64,000 bases of DNA from Lamellibrachia columna (lineage: Eukaryota; Annelida; Polychaeta; Sabellida; Siboglinidae): NCBI GenBank assembly GCA_963662155.1, contig OY759269.1, positions 18,955,864 through 19,019,863 of the forward strand, written 5' to 3'. A program made the position numbers and the translations under genes. Of the stretch, positions 1 through 12,200 are shown piece after piece. Positions within the stretch are counted from its first letter, which is position 1. Every line of letters starts with the position of its first letter. The notes under the pieces are model-generated. The model was not told where the DNA came from. It was given only the letters and a program-made list of their open reading frames with translations, and did not search any database.

Positions 1-29
1 GTCATTTCACCTGGGGTGTGTCCCCTTAA
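1..29. mobile_element. Terminus of a TTAA-flanked DNA transposon
   Basis: The sequence reads as the reverse of GGGGACACACCCCAGGTGAA preceded by TTAA (26-29). The same end occurs at 17996 and 39483. The rest of the element lies before the window. Confidence 0.5.
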
Positions 30-139
30 TGGAGATAAAAAGTTTGTTTTTATGGCAATAGGTGATGTTGCCTGGGCATAGATAACACTGATAAGATGTT
101 CTCAGTAACTCTTTGATCAGATGATATTTTCCGTTTCAG

Positions 140-261
140 CCGTTGAAGGAATGCTGAACATGGACATTGGGAATGTAATCAAGGTGGTGGATGCGAATGG
201 TGTTGACACGTTGACGATGATTGAAATGGTTGAAGGACTCCGGGAAGCATTCCATCAATGG
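140..261 (+). CDS. Exon 1 (first visible)
   Basis: Acceptor ccgtttcag, donor gtaggg. Two leading bases complete a codon from an exon outside the window, and the exon ends in phase 0. It encodes VEGMLNMDIGNVIKVVDANG and ends REAFHQW. No domain is recognised. Confidence 0.75.
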
Positions 262-3200
262 GTAGGGATGTGTCTCTTACTAATCTACTATATCTTATGT
301 GAGATTAAATCGGAAGGGATCGGGATATTGGAGAATTGTACATAAATCAGGGGGGCTCGGGATATTGGAGAGTGGTATGTAAATTGGAGGGTTTCGGGAT
401 ATCAGAGAACTGCACATAAATCAGAGTATTTCACATCCTCGACACTCATAAAAATTACCGCCATATCAGCTTTAGTTCCAACTACACTGCATATGTACTA
501 TTAAATGGTACACTTGCATGTTAATAAATAAACATTTTGGCAGTAGACAAATTCTTTGTGGACTAGTAAAATATATAACATGGTTACAATACTTTGATGG
601 TATACAACATTTGTTTCAACTCCTGAAATATATTGTGGTATGCCAAAAAATCCCTTACCTAGCAGGCAGTAGCCTACATATTTGATTGCACTTAAGCAAT
701 TAAATAATATTTATTGGCAGGGCTACGACTGAAGCATTTTCTTTTTCTTCAAAGTTTGTGATCCTTGGTGACGGAGGCATTTGTTATCCTTGGTGATGGA
801 GGCATTTGTGATATTAGGTGATGGAGGCAGTTTTTGATGAAAACTTTTTTGTCTTTTTGTTCATAATATGCTACAATCGTGACAATTATCAAATATATAT
901 GAATGAAATAAAACTTGTATATAATGGAGATGTATTGATAGACAATATTTGAATTCGATATGCACATGTGGTCGATAATGGGGGAACGTTCATCTAACAT
1001 GTATAAATAACTTCAACAACAGGCCAAACACAAGGATACTATTTAGCTAAGTTTCCCTTGTCCACCCCTGCACAAAACTTGATTGAAATAACCCCTGCTG
1101 TTGTTGAGGGCGTGAGTAAAGGGAGGGATTGACGATCTTTTGTTAGGTCACACAAAAGTATTTTTGGTTTCATCGGAAATCCGGGAGATTTGTTCTCTCA
1201 TCCTGGAGAACAGGAGATTGAATAGATTTCCGGGAGTCTCCTGGATTCACCGGGAGACTTAACATGTGATGGTGAAATTGACGTTGTAAAAAGAGAGGCC
1301 AGAGAGGCCATTGTTGGTAATGTGCAAGACATTTACACATACTCCCAGGGAAAGGAGAGGCAGAACACCTAACCTGAGGGGAATCAATGATATGAGAGGG
1401 GAGCAGTTTCATCTGTATGGAACCTACGGAATCATTCATTGCCTGGTCAAGATAGCAAAGCTGCTTCTGTGCATCCCACATTGGAGGAATAAGAGCACAT
1501 CCAAGCATTTTTCAGAGAATTGAATAAAATTGCACTTATTTACAAGTTTTGATGTCCAAGCGATGAACGTTACATGTACAAGATAAAGTTTGAAGTTGGT
1601 GATTTTTTTCTTTTTAAATACTGAGATAAAGAAAGCTGTTTGAAATGTAAGACATGATTGTTCCCATTAAATGAACACAAAATAGTTAGATACTTGATGT
1701 CTCCATCACTGGGGTAACGCCTTTTGCTATGTCCTTTTTTAGATATCAGTTTGTATTGATGAATTTGAATTTTGATCCTCTGTCCCACTTTTGTGTGCCA
1801 GTATAAAAAAACACACGTATGTATATATGCATGCATTCATACACATAAATGTATATGTACATACTCAGGGAAGCATTCCTACAATAGGTAAGAATTGTGC
1901 TGTTCCTCCTTGTTCCCTGCTGTACACAGTGAGGGTCAGGTACAGTTACAATATATTGTCGAGCCACTCTTTATGTTCTTTCTTTCCATAGTTTTCTATT
2001 GGCTGTCTCCATCTTTCATCCTCCCCCAATCTTCTCATATCCCTCCTCACGCAGTCCTCCCATCTCAGCTGTGGCTTTTCCTGCGTCCTTGAGATTTTTC
2101 CACATCTGCTCTCTTTGCTAGTTTGCCTGCATCCATCCTTACCAAGTGTCCTGCCCATCTCACCCGGCTTCTCACCAATCTTCCTGTTAGGCTGCATTGC
2201 ATCCCAAACTCTTTCCTGAGGTCGTTCATCCTTCCTCTGTCCACCATCTTTGTTCTTGTCATTCATCGAAGCCAGTTGTTTTCACAAACTTGCAGCTTGT
2301 GTTGTTCTGTCAACACCAGTCTCCAGCCCATACAGGCATATGCCGGTGTAACACACACTCTCAGGACTTTCAGCTTTTTTGAAATTTTTCTGTCCAACAT
2401 GTCTCCCTCTACCTTTCTCCTGGCATTTGCTAAAGCTTGTAGCCGACGTCATACCTCTACCTCTGAATGCCCATCCTCCGTAACCATTCCTGTAAGGTAC
2501 ACAAAGCCATCCACTTGCTTGATCTCCTTACCATCAAACCTGATGTTCAACTCCTCTTTCTGGTGTCCAACCCACATCACTTCTGTCTTCTCCAGGCACA
2601 TTTTCAGTCCTTGCTTCATGAACACCCCCTTCCATTCCTCCAACACTTCCTGTAGTTATTGTTTGGTCTCTGCTATTATGACCAGCATACATCATCTTCC
2701 TGGGAACATCCTTCATGCTGATCTTCCTGCTGATTAGTTCCATCACCACGATAAACAGTAAAGGGCTAAGGGCACTTCCATGCCTCAAACCGATGTTAAC
2801 TGCAAACTCTTCCGACAACCCATATCCACCCACCGCTCCTTTCGTTCTCATGCATTACTTCCACCATCCTCATCCACAGAATATGTGTCTATTATAAACC
2901 TTCAAGCTGGCATGTTGTGGGACTGTCACGATAAGTTTTGACAGCGAAAGTTGCTGCGAAAACAGTTTAAGAGAAAACATGCACAGCCCTCTACAAGACT
3001 GATTTGGTCGCAAATGCGACTGTTTTTTCTGTTTGGCGCTAACACATTTTGTATGGTCGCCCACTGGCGACCGCGACGAGTCTATGATAACACATCATGT
3101 GTTGTCGTTTGCCGTTTGCCATTTGCCATTTCATAAATTGTGTTGTCGTTTCTCGGAAATTATCGTGCGTAGTGCGACTCATTCTTGTTTTTCATGTGCG

Positions 3201-6200
3201 CTGTTTCTCTTACCACTTACTGTGTGAATGGGATATATTCTGTTTTTAATTGCATGTCTAGTAAACGAGTCAAAATCAAAGAAGACATTTCAGTGCCAAA
3301 ACCGAACACTTCTGCAGCCGCGACATCAGCCGTTAAAGACAAAGTCAGAACGTTCTGGGAAGACTGGTTATGCAACTTCGACTGGTTGATATATGATAGC
3401 CAGAGGAAGCTGATGACATGCGGTTTTTTGCATGGAGAAGCCACATTTCCGGCAAAACAGATTTTGTAACAGGGTATAGCAATTTCAAATGAGAAACCTT
3501 GATGGAGCATGCCTGTAGCAGTCGACATCGCAAGTGTCATGACGTCTGCTTGGATCGCGCTGGGCCGCTGTTGAGGGCGCTGGATACGCAGCGAGCCAAA
3601 GAATCCGAATGCACCCAAGATGATCTCGTCGTTAAATTTAACACAGCTTACACATGTAGCATGTTTTATAATGCATAGTATCTGGTCACATATTCATACA
3701 TGTTTTTAATTTGTATTTCACTTTTACTTTGATAAACGGATGTCTGTAGTTAATTTAATTCTGTGATGGCTTCATGCAAACGGCAGGTAAAGGCCACCAG
3801 GCATTTAATATGTGGCAGTTGCAACAACTGGGTTGACTTCGTCATGTACGGGTGTGAGAAATCCTGGGCTGAGGTTCAGGCAGATAGTTTTAGTTTTGAG
3901 TGTAGGGGATGTGCAAAGATGAAGGAACTAGAAGGGGAGTTGGATCAGCTGAGGCTGCTTGTTGTGGCAATGGTGGGAAGGGAACAGGTGGGTTGTGCCA
4001 GTGGTTCTGGTGGGGGGACAGTAGATGATAAAGTGGGGGAAGACGAGAGAGATGATAGGGAGAGCTCACCTCAGCCTGGGAGGAGGCTGAGAGGAGGTAA
4101 GGTGACAGGTCATAGGAAGACAGGATGTATGGCGACGGGAAGGAAAAGTCAACTGGAGCGAAAAAGATGGGAGTGGGGGAGGAAGGAGTGAAGGGATTGG
4201 AGTGGGAGGACAGGAATGAGGGAGGTGGGAGGGAAGGTGTCAGGAGGGAAGGCAATGGAAGCGCAAGTTAACCAGGAGACGGGAGGGAAAAGTTGGATTT
4301 GTGGGTGAGAGGGAGATTGATAATAGTCTGCCAGTTGACAAGGCTGCAGGACAGAACATGACGGAGGGGATCCAACGGAACAGCTATTCTGAGGTAGTGG
4401 TAGAGGGGGACTCGATAGTTAGGAAGACCAACAGAGTCTTAAACAAGGGACATGACGTGGTGGTTTGCTTGCTTGGGGCCAAAATAGAGACAATAACTGA
4501 GAGGTTAGAAAACATCATGGGTTCCGGCAAGGGTGGATCTGTTTTAGTACATTTAGGGACAAATAACGTAGAGAGGGAGGGTACAGCTGCCATAGTTAGG
4601 AAATACATTCAGTTAATTAGAACACTAAAGCAGACATGGGTTGAGGTAGGTTATTTAGAGGTGCATCAAGCATTACAAGAGGCACAAACACACAAACCAG
4701 TAACAAAATGTCAGGAAAACATCTTTGAAGCTGGTTATAAATGCGTATGTTTAAATGCAAGGAGCATAGTAAATAAGAAAAAAGAATTAAACATTATGGT
4801 AGAAGATATTGACCCTCACATAATTGTTATAACCAAATCATGGGCCAACATAGACATAACAGATGCTTAATTAGGACTGACAGGATCGTAATATTTAGGA
4901 GAGATCGAATAGGAAGAAAGGGAGGGGGAGTTATTTTATATGTTAAAGAAGCCGAAGTCCAAACATAAACGAAGAGGATAACACAAAAATACAAAAAGCT
5001 ATAAAGGAAGTGAGTAAAGGGGAATGTATCATAATGGGAGATTTTAACCATGGACGCATACAATGGAAATCTCTAGAGAGTAGAGGGGGTGAGAAAAGAA
5101 TTAGTGGACAATGTAAAAATGCATGAACCATTGGGTAACAGTCATCATAATCAAATACATTTTGACATCAATGTAAAATCAGAAAGTAAAAATAAAAAAT
5201 CGTACAGGAGAAACTTCCACAAAGGTAAATATAAAGATATGAAAAAATACTTAGCAAAGCTAGGGTTTATAGGTGTGCCAGAAAGGATGAAGACTGCAAA
5301 GTACAAAGAAGCACTTAATGCAGCTATGATTGAAATTAGACAATTTAAAAGATGCTATGAGCAAAAACTGGCATGTAACATAAAAATAACAGCAAGGGTT
5401 TTTATGTATATGTCAGGAGTAAACAAAATGCACAAGACAAGGTCGGACCTCTAGAAGACAGTGCTGGAAATATAATATCGCAAGGGTTTTTAATGGCAGA
5501 AGACATAAACATGCTTAACAAATATGTTATGTTTTTTGGAAGAAATCACTAAGTGGATAGACGAGGGATCGCCAGTAGATATTATCTACTTAGATTTTCA
5601 GAAAGCTTTTGACAAAGTGCCACATCAAAGATTACTACTTAAATTAAAAGCCTGTAGTATCAGGGATGGCATAATCAACTGGATAGAACAATGGCTGACT
5701 GACAGAAGACAGCATGTTGTAGTAGATGGAGACGTTTCAAAATGGAAATCAGTTTTGAGTGGGGTACCACAAGGATCAGTATTAGTCTTAATATATATCA
5801 ATGACTTGGACGACAATATAACAAGCAACGTACTGAAATTTGCAGACGACACAAAGGTGTTTAGAAAGTTTAACACTGATGGCGATAAACAACATTTACA
5901 AAACAGTCTAGACAAATTAGTTAAAAGGTCTGAAAAATGGCAGATGGTATTCAATTTTGGGAAATATAAATGCCTACATACAGGACACGGGAACTTGGAT
6001 ATAAACTATAATATGGGAGATACTGTTCTAGGCACTACTGTAAAAGAACAAGGCTTAGGAATAACAAGAAGTGCTGATATGAAAGTTTCAGAACTATATG
6101 GTATTGCAGCTTCAAAGGCTAATAAAATTCTTGGGTTGATTAGGAGAAACATAACGTACAAGGGAAAAAGCTGATTATACCTCTGTATAAAGCAATAGTT

Positions 6201-9200
6201 AGACCTCATTTAGAATACTGTATACAAGCGTGGAGACCCTATCGTAAGAAGGATATAGATACACTTGAACGCATACAGAGGAGAGCAACTAAAATGATTC
6301 CAGAACTTAGAGACCTTAGTTATGAAGAACGCCTGAAAGAATGTGGTTTAACAACTCTAGACATAAGGAGGTTAAGTGGAGATCAGATTGAAGTTTTTAA
6401 AATATTGAATGGGTATGAAAATATTGATAGAAATATGTTTTTCTCACTCAAGAAAGATAGTAGAACTAGAGGACATGAGGTAAAATTAGCAAAGGATCAG
6501 TGTAGACTGGATATCAGGAAGTATTCATTCTCACAGAGGACAATAAATGAATGGAAAAAATTGTCTATGGATTGTGTAACTGCAGTGTGAATATGTTTAA
6601 AAACAAGGTTGACACATATCTCAGGAGGGCAGGTTACACATAGATGAATATTGTTGGACTCTCGATAAGCCAATGGCTTCCTTGTCCACTTGCCATCTGG
6701 GCCTTTGGCTTGGATGGCAAATCTTGTTAAATCTTGTTAATTTGGATTTGGAATAATTTGGTACTGCAGTTGTATAAAACGCTATTATATGTATTTATGC
6801 ACACACAATTACTTGGCTCGTAAATTGTTTATTTGGCTCTTAAATGTAGGTAGGAGCCAGTTGGCTCCTAGACAAAAAAGTTAATGTAGAGGGCTGATGC
6901 AGACCCCTCGTGCTGGCTTGAATGCTTTATAAGCTTCAATTATATCTTATCTTAAAAGATAAATGTTGCTGATATATAAAATATCCTCCTAATACATGTA
7001 TGTATGTATGTATGTATGTATTCATGCATAAATGTTTTTATGCAACCAACAACGCAAGCCAGGTGTAAGGATATGAAAAGGCCAAATAAATTACGTTTAT
7101 TAAGATTATGCCTAATGGCATATTATTCCGATTAAAAGTATGAAGTGTGGACCCTGTAACATGCGCCAAGCATGTGGCTGAGCCTCATACAAAGCCGCCT
7201 GGACACAATGCTCCCAGAGCCCACACTTCGACATAGCAATACAGTACATGTAGTAATATTCCTACAACACAAGACAATTCATGGCATCATCACCAGCACA
7301 TTAAAACATTACCCAATACCGACAATACTCGACGCAAACCTATTTGCATATACTGCATCACTGGACTACACTACTTGCTAAAATTCCTACTCTATATATT
7401 TTTGTAACCTAAAAGGTGGGGCCATAACGCCACCGTTCACCGAAACCTGTGAACACCCCCACCAATCTTATCTTTGTTTATTCTCATTGTTATTTTACTG
7501 TGTGTAAGTACACATAATTTAGAACCACAACAAGTTAGATTTAGAGAATAGTAATTATCATAGATTCATACAGATAGCATATCACATCAGGTTCCTCTTC
7601 TGAGCCCGTATTCTCGAAAGACTTCGTAACTCAAGTTTTTCATAAATATGGCAGCAAAACTGTCCTTGTGGTTCACTCACGGACTGTCTTCATAAATATT
7701 ATCCGATGTGCTACATACTGACTAAACCTACTGAAGTATTTATTACATAGACCATGTTGAATTTCAGCCAAACTGGCTGGCTGGCAACATAATCTTAAAT
7801 TCGCCATGTTGGTTTGGTGTTAGATTTTATGTGAGTGACCGCCCTAGAGGCAGCTTTGCTGCCATATTCATGGAAAACTTGAGTTACGATTCTGTAAGTC
7901 TTTCAAGAATAAGGGCCCAGGTGATTATGACAACATGTAGTCTCATCTGCAGCCATAAATTATAATCTATCTCATAAAGAAATCAGGTAACTATGATGTG
8001 TGATGAAGTTGTTTTTGTTTCTGCCTAAAGTTGACAAACAAGATTGAAAGTCTGATGGCGAGCATCTTTGGGAGTGAATTTAACCGTTTTGACATATGCC
8101 TTGCTGGGCCAGCAAAGACATTCGGCCCGTACTACAAGGAGATCTACAAACTGGATCCTCCTCATGTCATTCCTGTTGGTCCAATTCCACTGCAGTTCAG
8201 TAAGTACAAACTTCCAGTTGATCTAAAATGCCTGCAACACTAATTGTTGTAGCTCTTTCTTTAAATGTACATGACTGACAATTTATATAAACTTAACTGA
8301 AAAATCCTCTGCATATTTTTGTAATATTAACGCACCTAATCATTAATATCATCTAGTCGTCAGGAGGCTGGTTCCCACGAAAGTAATTCACAATACTTCT
8401 CCATTAGTTTCTGTTCTGAATAACATTTTTATGTTCACAACTGTTATCCAAAATTCAGGCATGAGTAATTTTGAATGAGTTAGGCATGGTCTCCATGGTA
8501 TTCTTTCCATGTTTTGGTTGCCAAGAAAATTGCATTGTGCCTGCCAAAATTGGGCTTGCACCTAAAGAACATTATATTACATAATCATTCAGCTAGTGAA
8601 GGATTATGTCTAGTATGACATAAACTTGCCTTGCATTGTTTGTATTTTATTTTTATGAAGGAAGAACATGTGTTGCCTTTATTCCTTCAGAGTTTGGCAT
8701 CAATGGGTATTACGGTGCTAAGTTTACCAGCAAAATTTGCTTCTTGACGATGAAAGCAACGGTGAGATGATTATAATAATATATTACTGATGGGCTATAC
8801 ACAAAATTATATTACTCTATATAATGTTTATATAGTTTTGTGGAGAGTTTTCGTACCATGCAATATGCCAGTAATATTGTGTTGAGCTCTGTCCAAAATT
8901 TGTCTGTGTTTGTGTGTAATCTATGCGCCAACGTATATGTGTAATTATTATATGCATTAGAAATAATTGTACTAGAAAACGCTAACTTAGCCTCGAAGTT
9001 TAGTTGGAGGGCTGGGCAGTAAGTCCAAAATATTTATTACAAAACTACCTTGAACAAGACTGTCATAAAAATGAAGAATAATATGATGTTAAATAGCTTG
9101 GTTTAGTTCCATCAATAGTAGCTAACAAGGCCTGCAATAAAACAAGCTTTAGCATAGTGCCACAAACGTGTTCGATGGTGATTGTATTACAACTTGAATC

Positions 9201-12200
9201 CTTTGTATTACTAGGAGTGGCATTTGTCAGTTAACAATTGTTATGGTAATTAGGTAAATAACAAACACTGCTGCATTATTCCCAATGGTATTGCTATATG
9301 CACCTGTAACTTTGCTAAGAGCTGCATATATTGGAGTCTGTATTTCATCTTAAGTATGTTTGTTGCAGGGAACGATTGTTCCACAAATAGGCAGTTTGGT
9401 GTGGGGCTCCCTAGGGTTGTCAATTGATGTACTGACAGCAGAGCTACGATTGACTGGATATCTACTCACAACATCCTTCCCAATAAACGTCATCATAGAG
9501 TTCAACAAATTCCCCTTTGAAGTGAGGTAATGATTATGAGTAGTCTTTGTCAAATGTTCGTTTACAATAATTGACAAGTTTTATGACATACAGAGATGAC
9601 TTCTTGGTAATAAAAGACATACCAGTAAATCTTAACCTTTCAAGGGGAAATGTGACATTGCTTATCAGATAATTTATTGGTTTGTCAAACTCCTGTTTTA
9701 TGCCTTTTCTGAAGGTAAATATAGTGCAACAGTAAAGGCTGAAACATGAAGTATAAAACTTATATTTCAGATGTATTTGAAATCGAAAAATTCAGAGAAT
9801 TGGGACATTTTAATTATGTGAAACCGCCAATTCACTCCACAGCAGTTAACCAATGAACACCACTGTACATTTCCTTTACCACTTATGTTCCAGGGCTCGT
9901 GTGGATCTTGTTCTGATTCCTTTGCATATCAAGCTGAGGGCACTACTCAAATTCAAATTATGCATCTATATCCCATGGAAGGGCATGATGTGCTGGCGGC
10001 GGACTCTAATCAACAAACTGTTGTGGCACTACCAGAGCAAGGCTATCAACAAAAACTTGCTGAATTTCAATAACGCTGAGGCTGACTTGACAGCGCCAGA
10101 CTTTGGCAGCTATGCCAAAGCAGTAAGTATACACAAGTAAATGAATGGCGACTGTGGCATCCTCCTTCAGAGCAATACTGTGTTATTTTGCCATGTTGGA
10201 ATGTGTCTATGGAGTCTTCTTTAAGAAAAAGGTACATGGCTTAGCCATTTAAGGCATCACGCGGGTCGGGAAATGCCAGAAATTTTTTCAGTTTATCGAT
10301 TTTGAATGAAGTAGATTTTCAGAAGGCATGATGTCTTCCACACATGTAGCTAGTTTATTTCACTGAAATTGTCCTAGAAGTGCCAATAAAATTATTAAAT
10401 ATGTCACTACCATTGTAGCTGCTAACATCTTTCTGGTGGATGGACATTTAAATCGACGAAAATATGCCAACTTTTTGCACCCATGAACATAAACATAAAC
10501 ATTACGCCATGCAAGTCGGCCATGTTTAGTATCTATTTGCTGGAAAGGAACCTGGCTGTACGATGGCGAAGTCAACAGTATATTCTCTATGTAGTCACTA
10601 CATGTTGGTGATGTGAAAATCTTCATAAAACTGACATTGCATTGGTATTATTCATAATATCAAACGTGCATTTGGTTTTTTGCTGTTTTCTCAAAACTCA
10701 CTTTTTGCGGGAGCTCTCATGAAAAAAAGTGTTGCCGGCTGAATTTTTTACTTGGTATTTATTATAGTACTGTGAGTGCAATGATGCTTTATGATGGTGA
10801 TGGCATACACATGAGGATATATACTAATGATTGAAGTTGATTTTAAATTATGGATAAAAACAAAACATTTCCTCGCAAACACATTTTGTTCATAATTGCA
10901 TAAATTAATTGAATGAAAATAGCATTATTGCACCCCTTTGTATCTTAACAGATCATAACAATCAAAAAAGGAAGACAATTTTTTTTAAAGTTTTAATGTG
11001 GGAACTCTCACAAAATCATGCAAACCCAATTTTAATGAATAGCTGGTTACCATGGTTACGATTATGCAAATTAGATTAAATTAAGAAATTGGCTGTCTTT
11101 CCACACCAGAAGCACATCCAGAAAATTTGGTAAAGATTGCTTTTCTGGTTGCTGAGATATCATCTCATCCATTTCCCGACCAGTGTGATGCCTTAACAAC
11201 ACTAGAGACGAGGTCATGAAAATGGATACTAAATGGTAAATGGTACTATGATTTTGAAGATACTAAATCGTTATGAAAATATTGTATTTGCTTTTTATTT
11301 AACGAAGAAAATAGAAGAACTATGGGACAAGTAGTTTCATTAGTGAAGGAACAGTGAATAGTTGATTAACAAAAAGCATTCTTTCTCATAGAGGATGATA
11401 AATTAATGGAATAAATCATGATTATGTTTGTGTAAATGCTACCAGTGTGAATATGTTTAAAAATAAAACTGACAAATATCTTGGAAGGCAGGTTACACAT
11501 AGATGAATTATTGTCAGATTCTTGATAAGCCAATGGCTTCCTTGTCCACTTGCCATCTTGAAATTTTACATTGGATGGCAATCTTGTTAAATGTCTTGTC
11601 ATTCCTAGCCTGCAAATAGTATTTTCATTTGATGGATGTATTCCTCAAGTAGCTGTATCATGGAACAGTGCACAGACCCAATGACACTGAAGTTCCTCTA
11701 CTTAATGTAATTTTATAATGAATATTTTCCATAGTCTTTTTCACATTAGTTAGCAGTATTAAAAAAGTTTCTGTTTAGTGTATACATTGTGCTATACTAT
11801 GCTAGATTTATTAAAAAAATTATTATTAGTGTTATAAAAAAATGTATTTATGTATTTGTTTATTTAGCTATTTTAGACAGTGTTATTAATGTTTGATATG
11901 CTGTGAAGCACCATGAATATTTGTATCTGACACAAAATAATCTGTATTATTATTATTAACAAATCATTCACCATGAAATTTCAGTTTGCAACATGTCAAT
12001 GTGAAACTATTTTGTTTGTTTAGAACTGTACCAACTGTAAAAGTTCAGTAGTGAAACGGTCAGCAGACAGACAGTCATCAGCTGTTGCGTGCCGTGTGGT
12101 GCAGCTTGAAAGGCAGGACTACACGGAGCCGGCCTTCAACATTGAGTTTGGTGTGGCTGACGACCGCAGTGAAGTGGAACTCTCGTACTGTGTCGGCACT

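Larger units (their letters stand above)
2984..6896 (+). mobile_element. hAT-type element interrupted by a CR1 LINE
   Basis: The left end CAGCCCTCTACA (2984) and the right end TGTAGAGGGCTG (ending 6896) form inverted termini with the CAG..CTG start usual for hAT. Inside, 3255-3690 encodes a BED/TTF-like N-terminal transposase part and 6745-6896 gives the other end. A CR1 LINE (3763-6740) has split it. A clear 8-bp target duplication is not visible: flanks are aacatgca and atgcagac. Confidence 0.62.

Noticed and set aside
2123..2737. 204-codon + strand frame
   Set aside because: Antisense shadow of the minus-strand LINE reverse transcriptase, which shows the real motifs.
3890..4255. 121-codon minus-strand Pro/Ser-rich frame
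   Set aside because: Antisense of the purine-rich linker of CR1 ORF1; no independent support.
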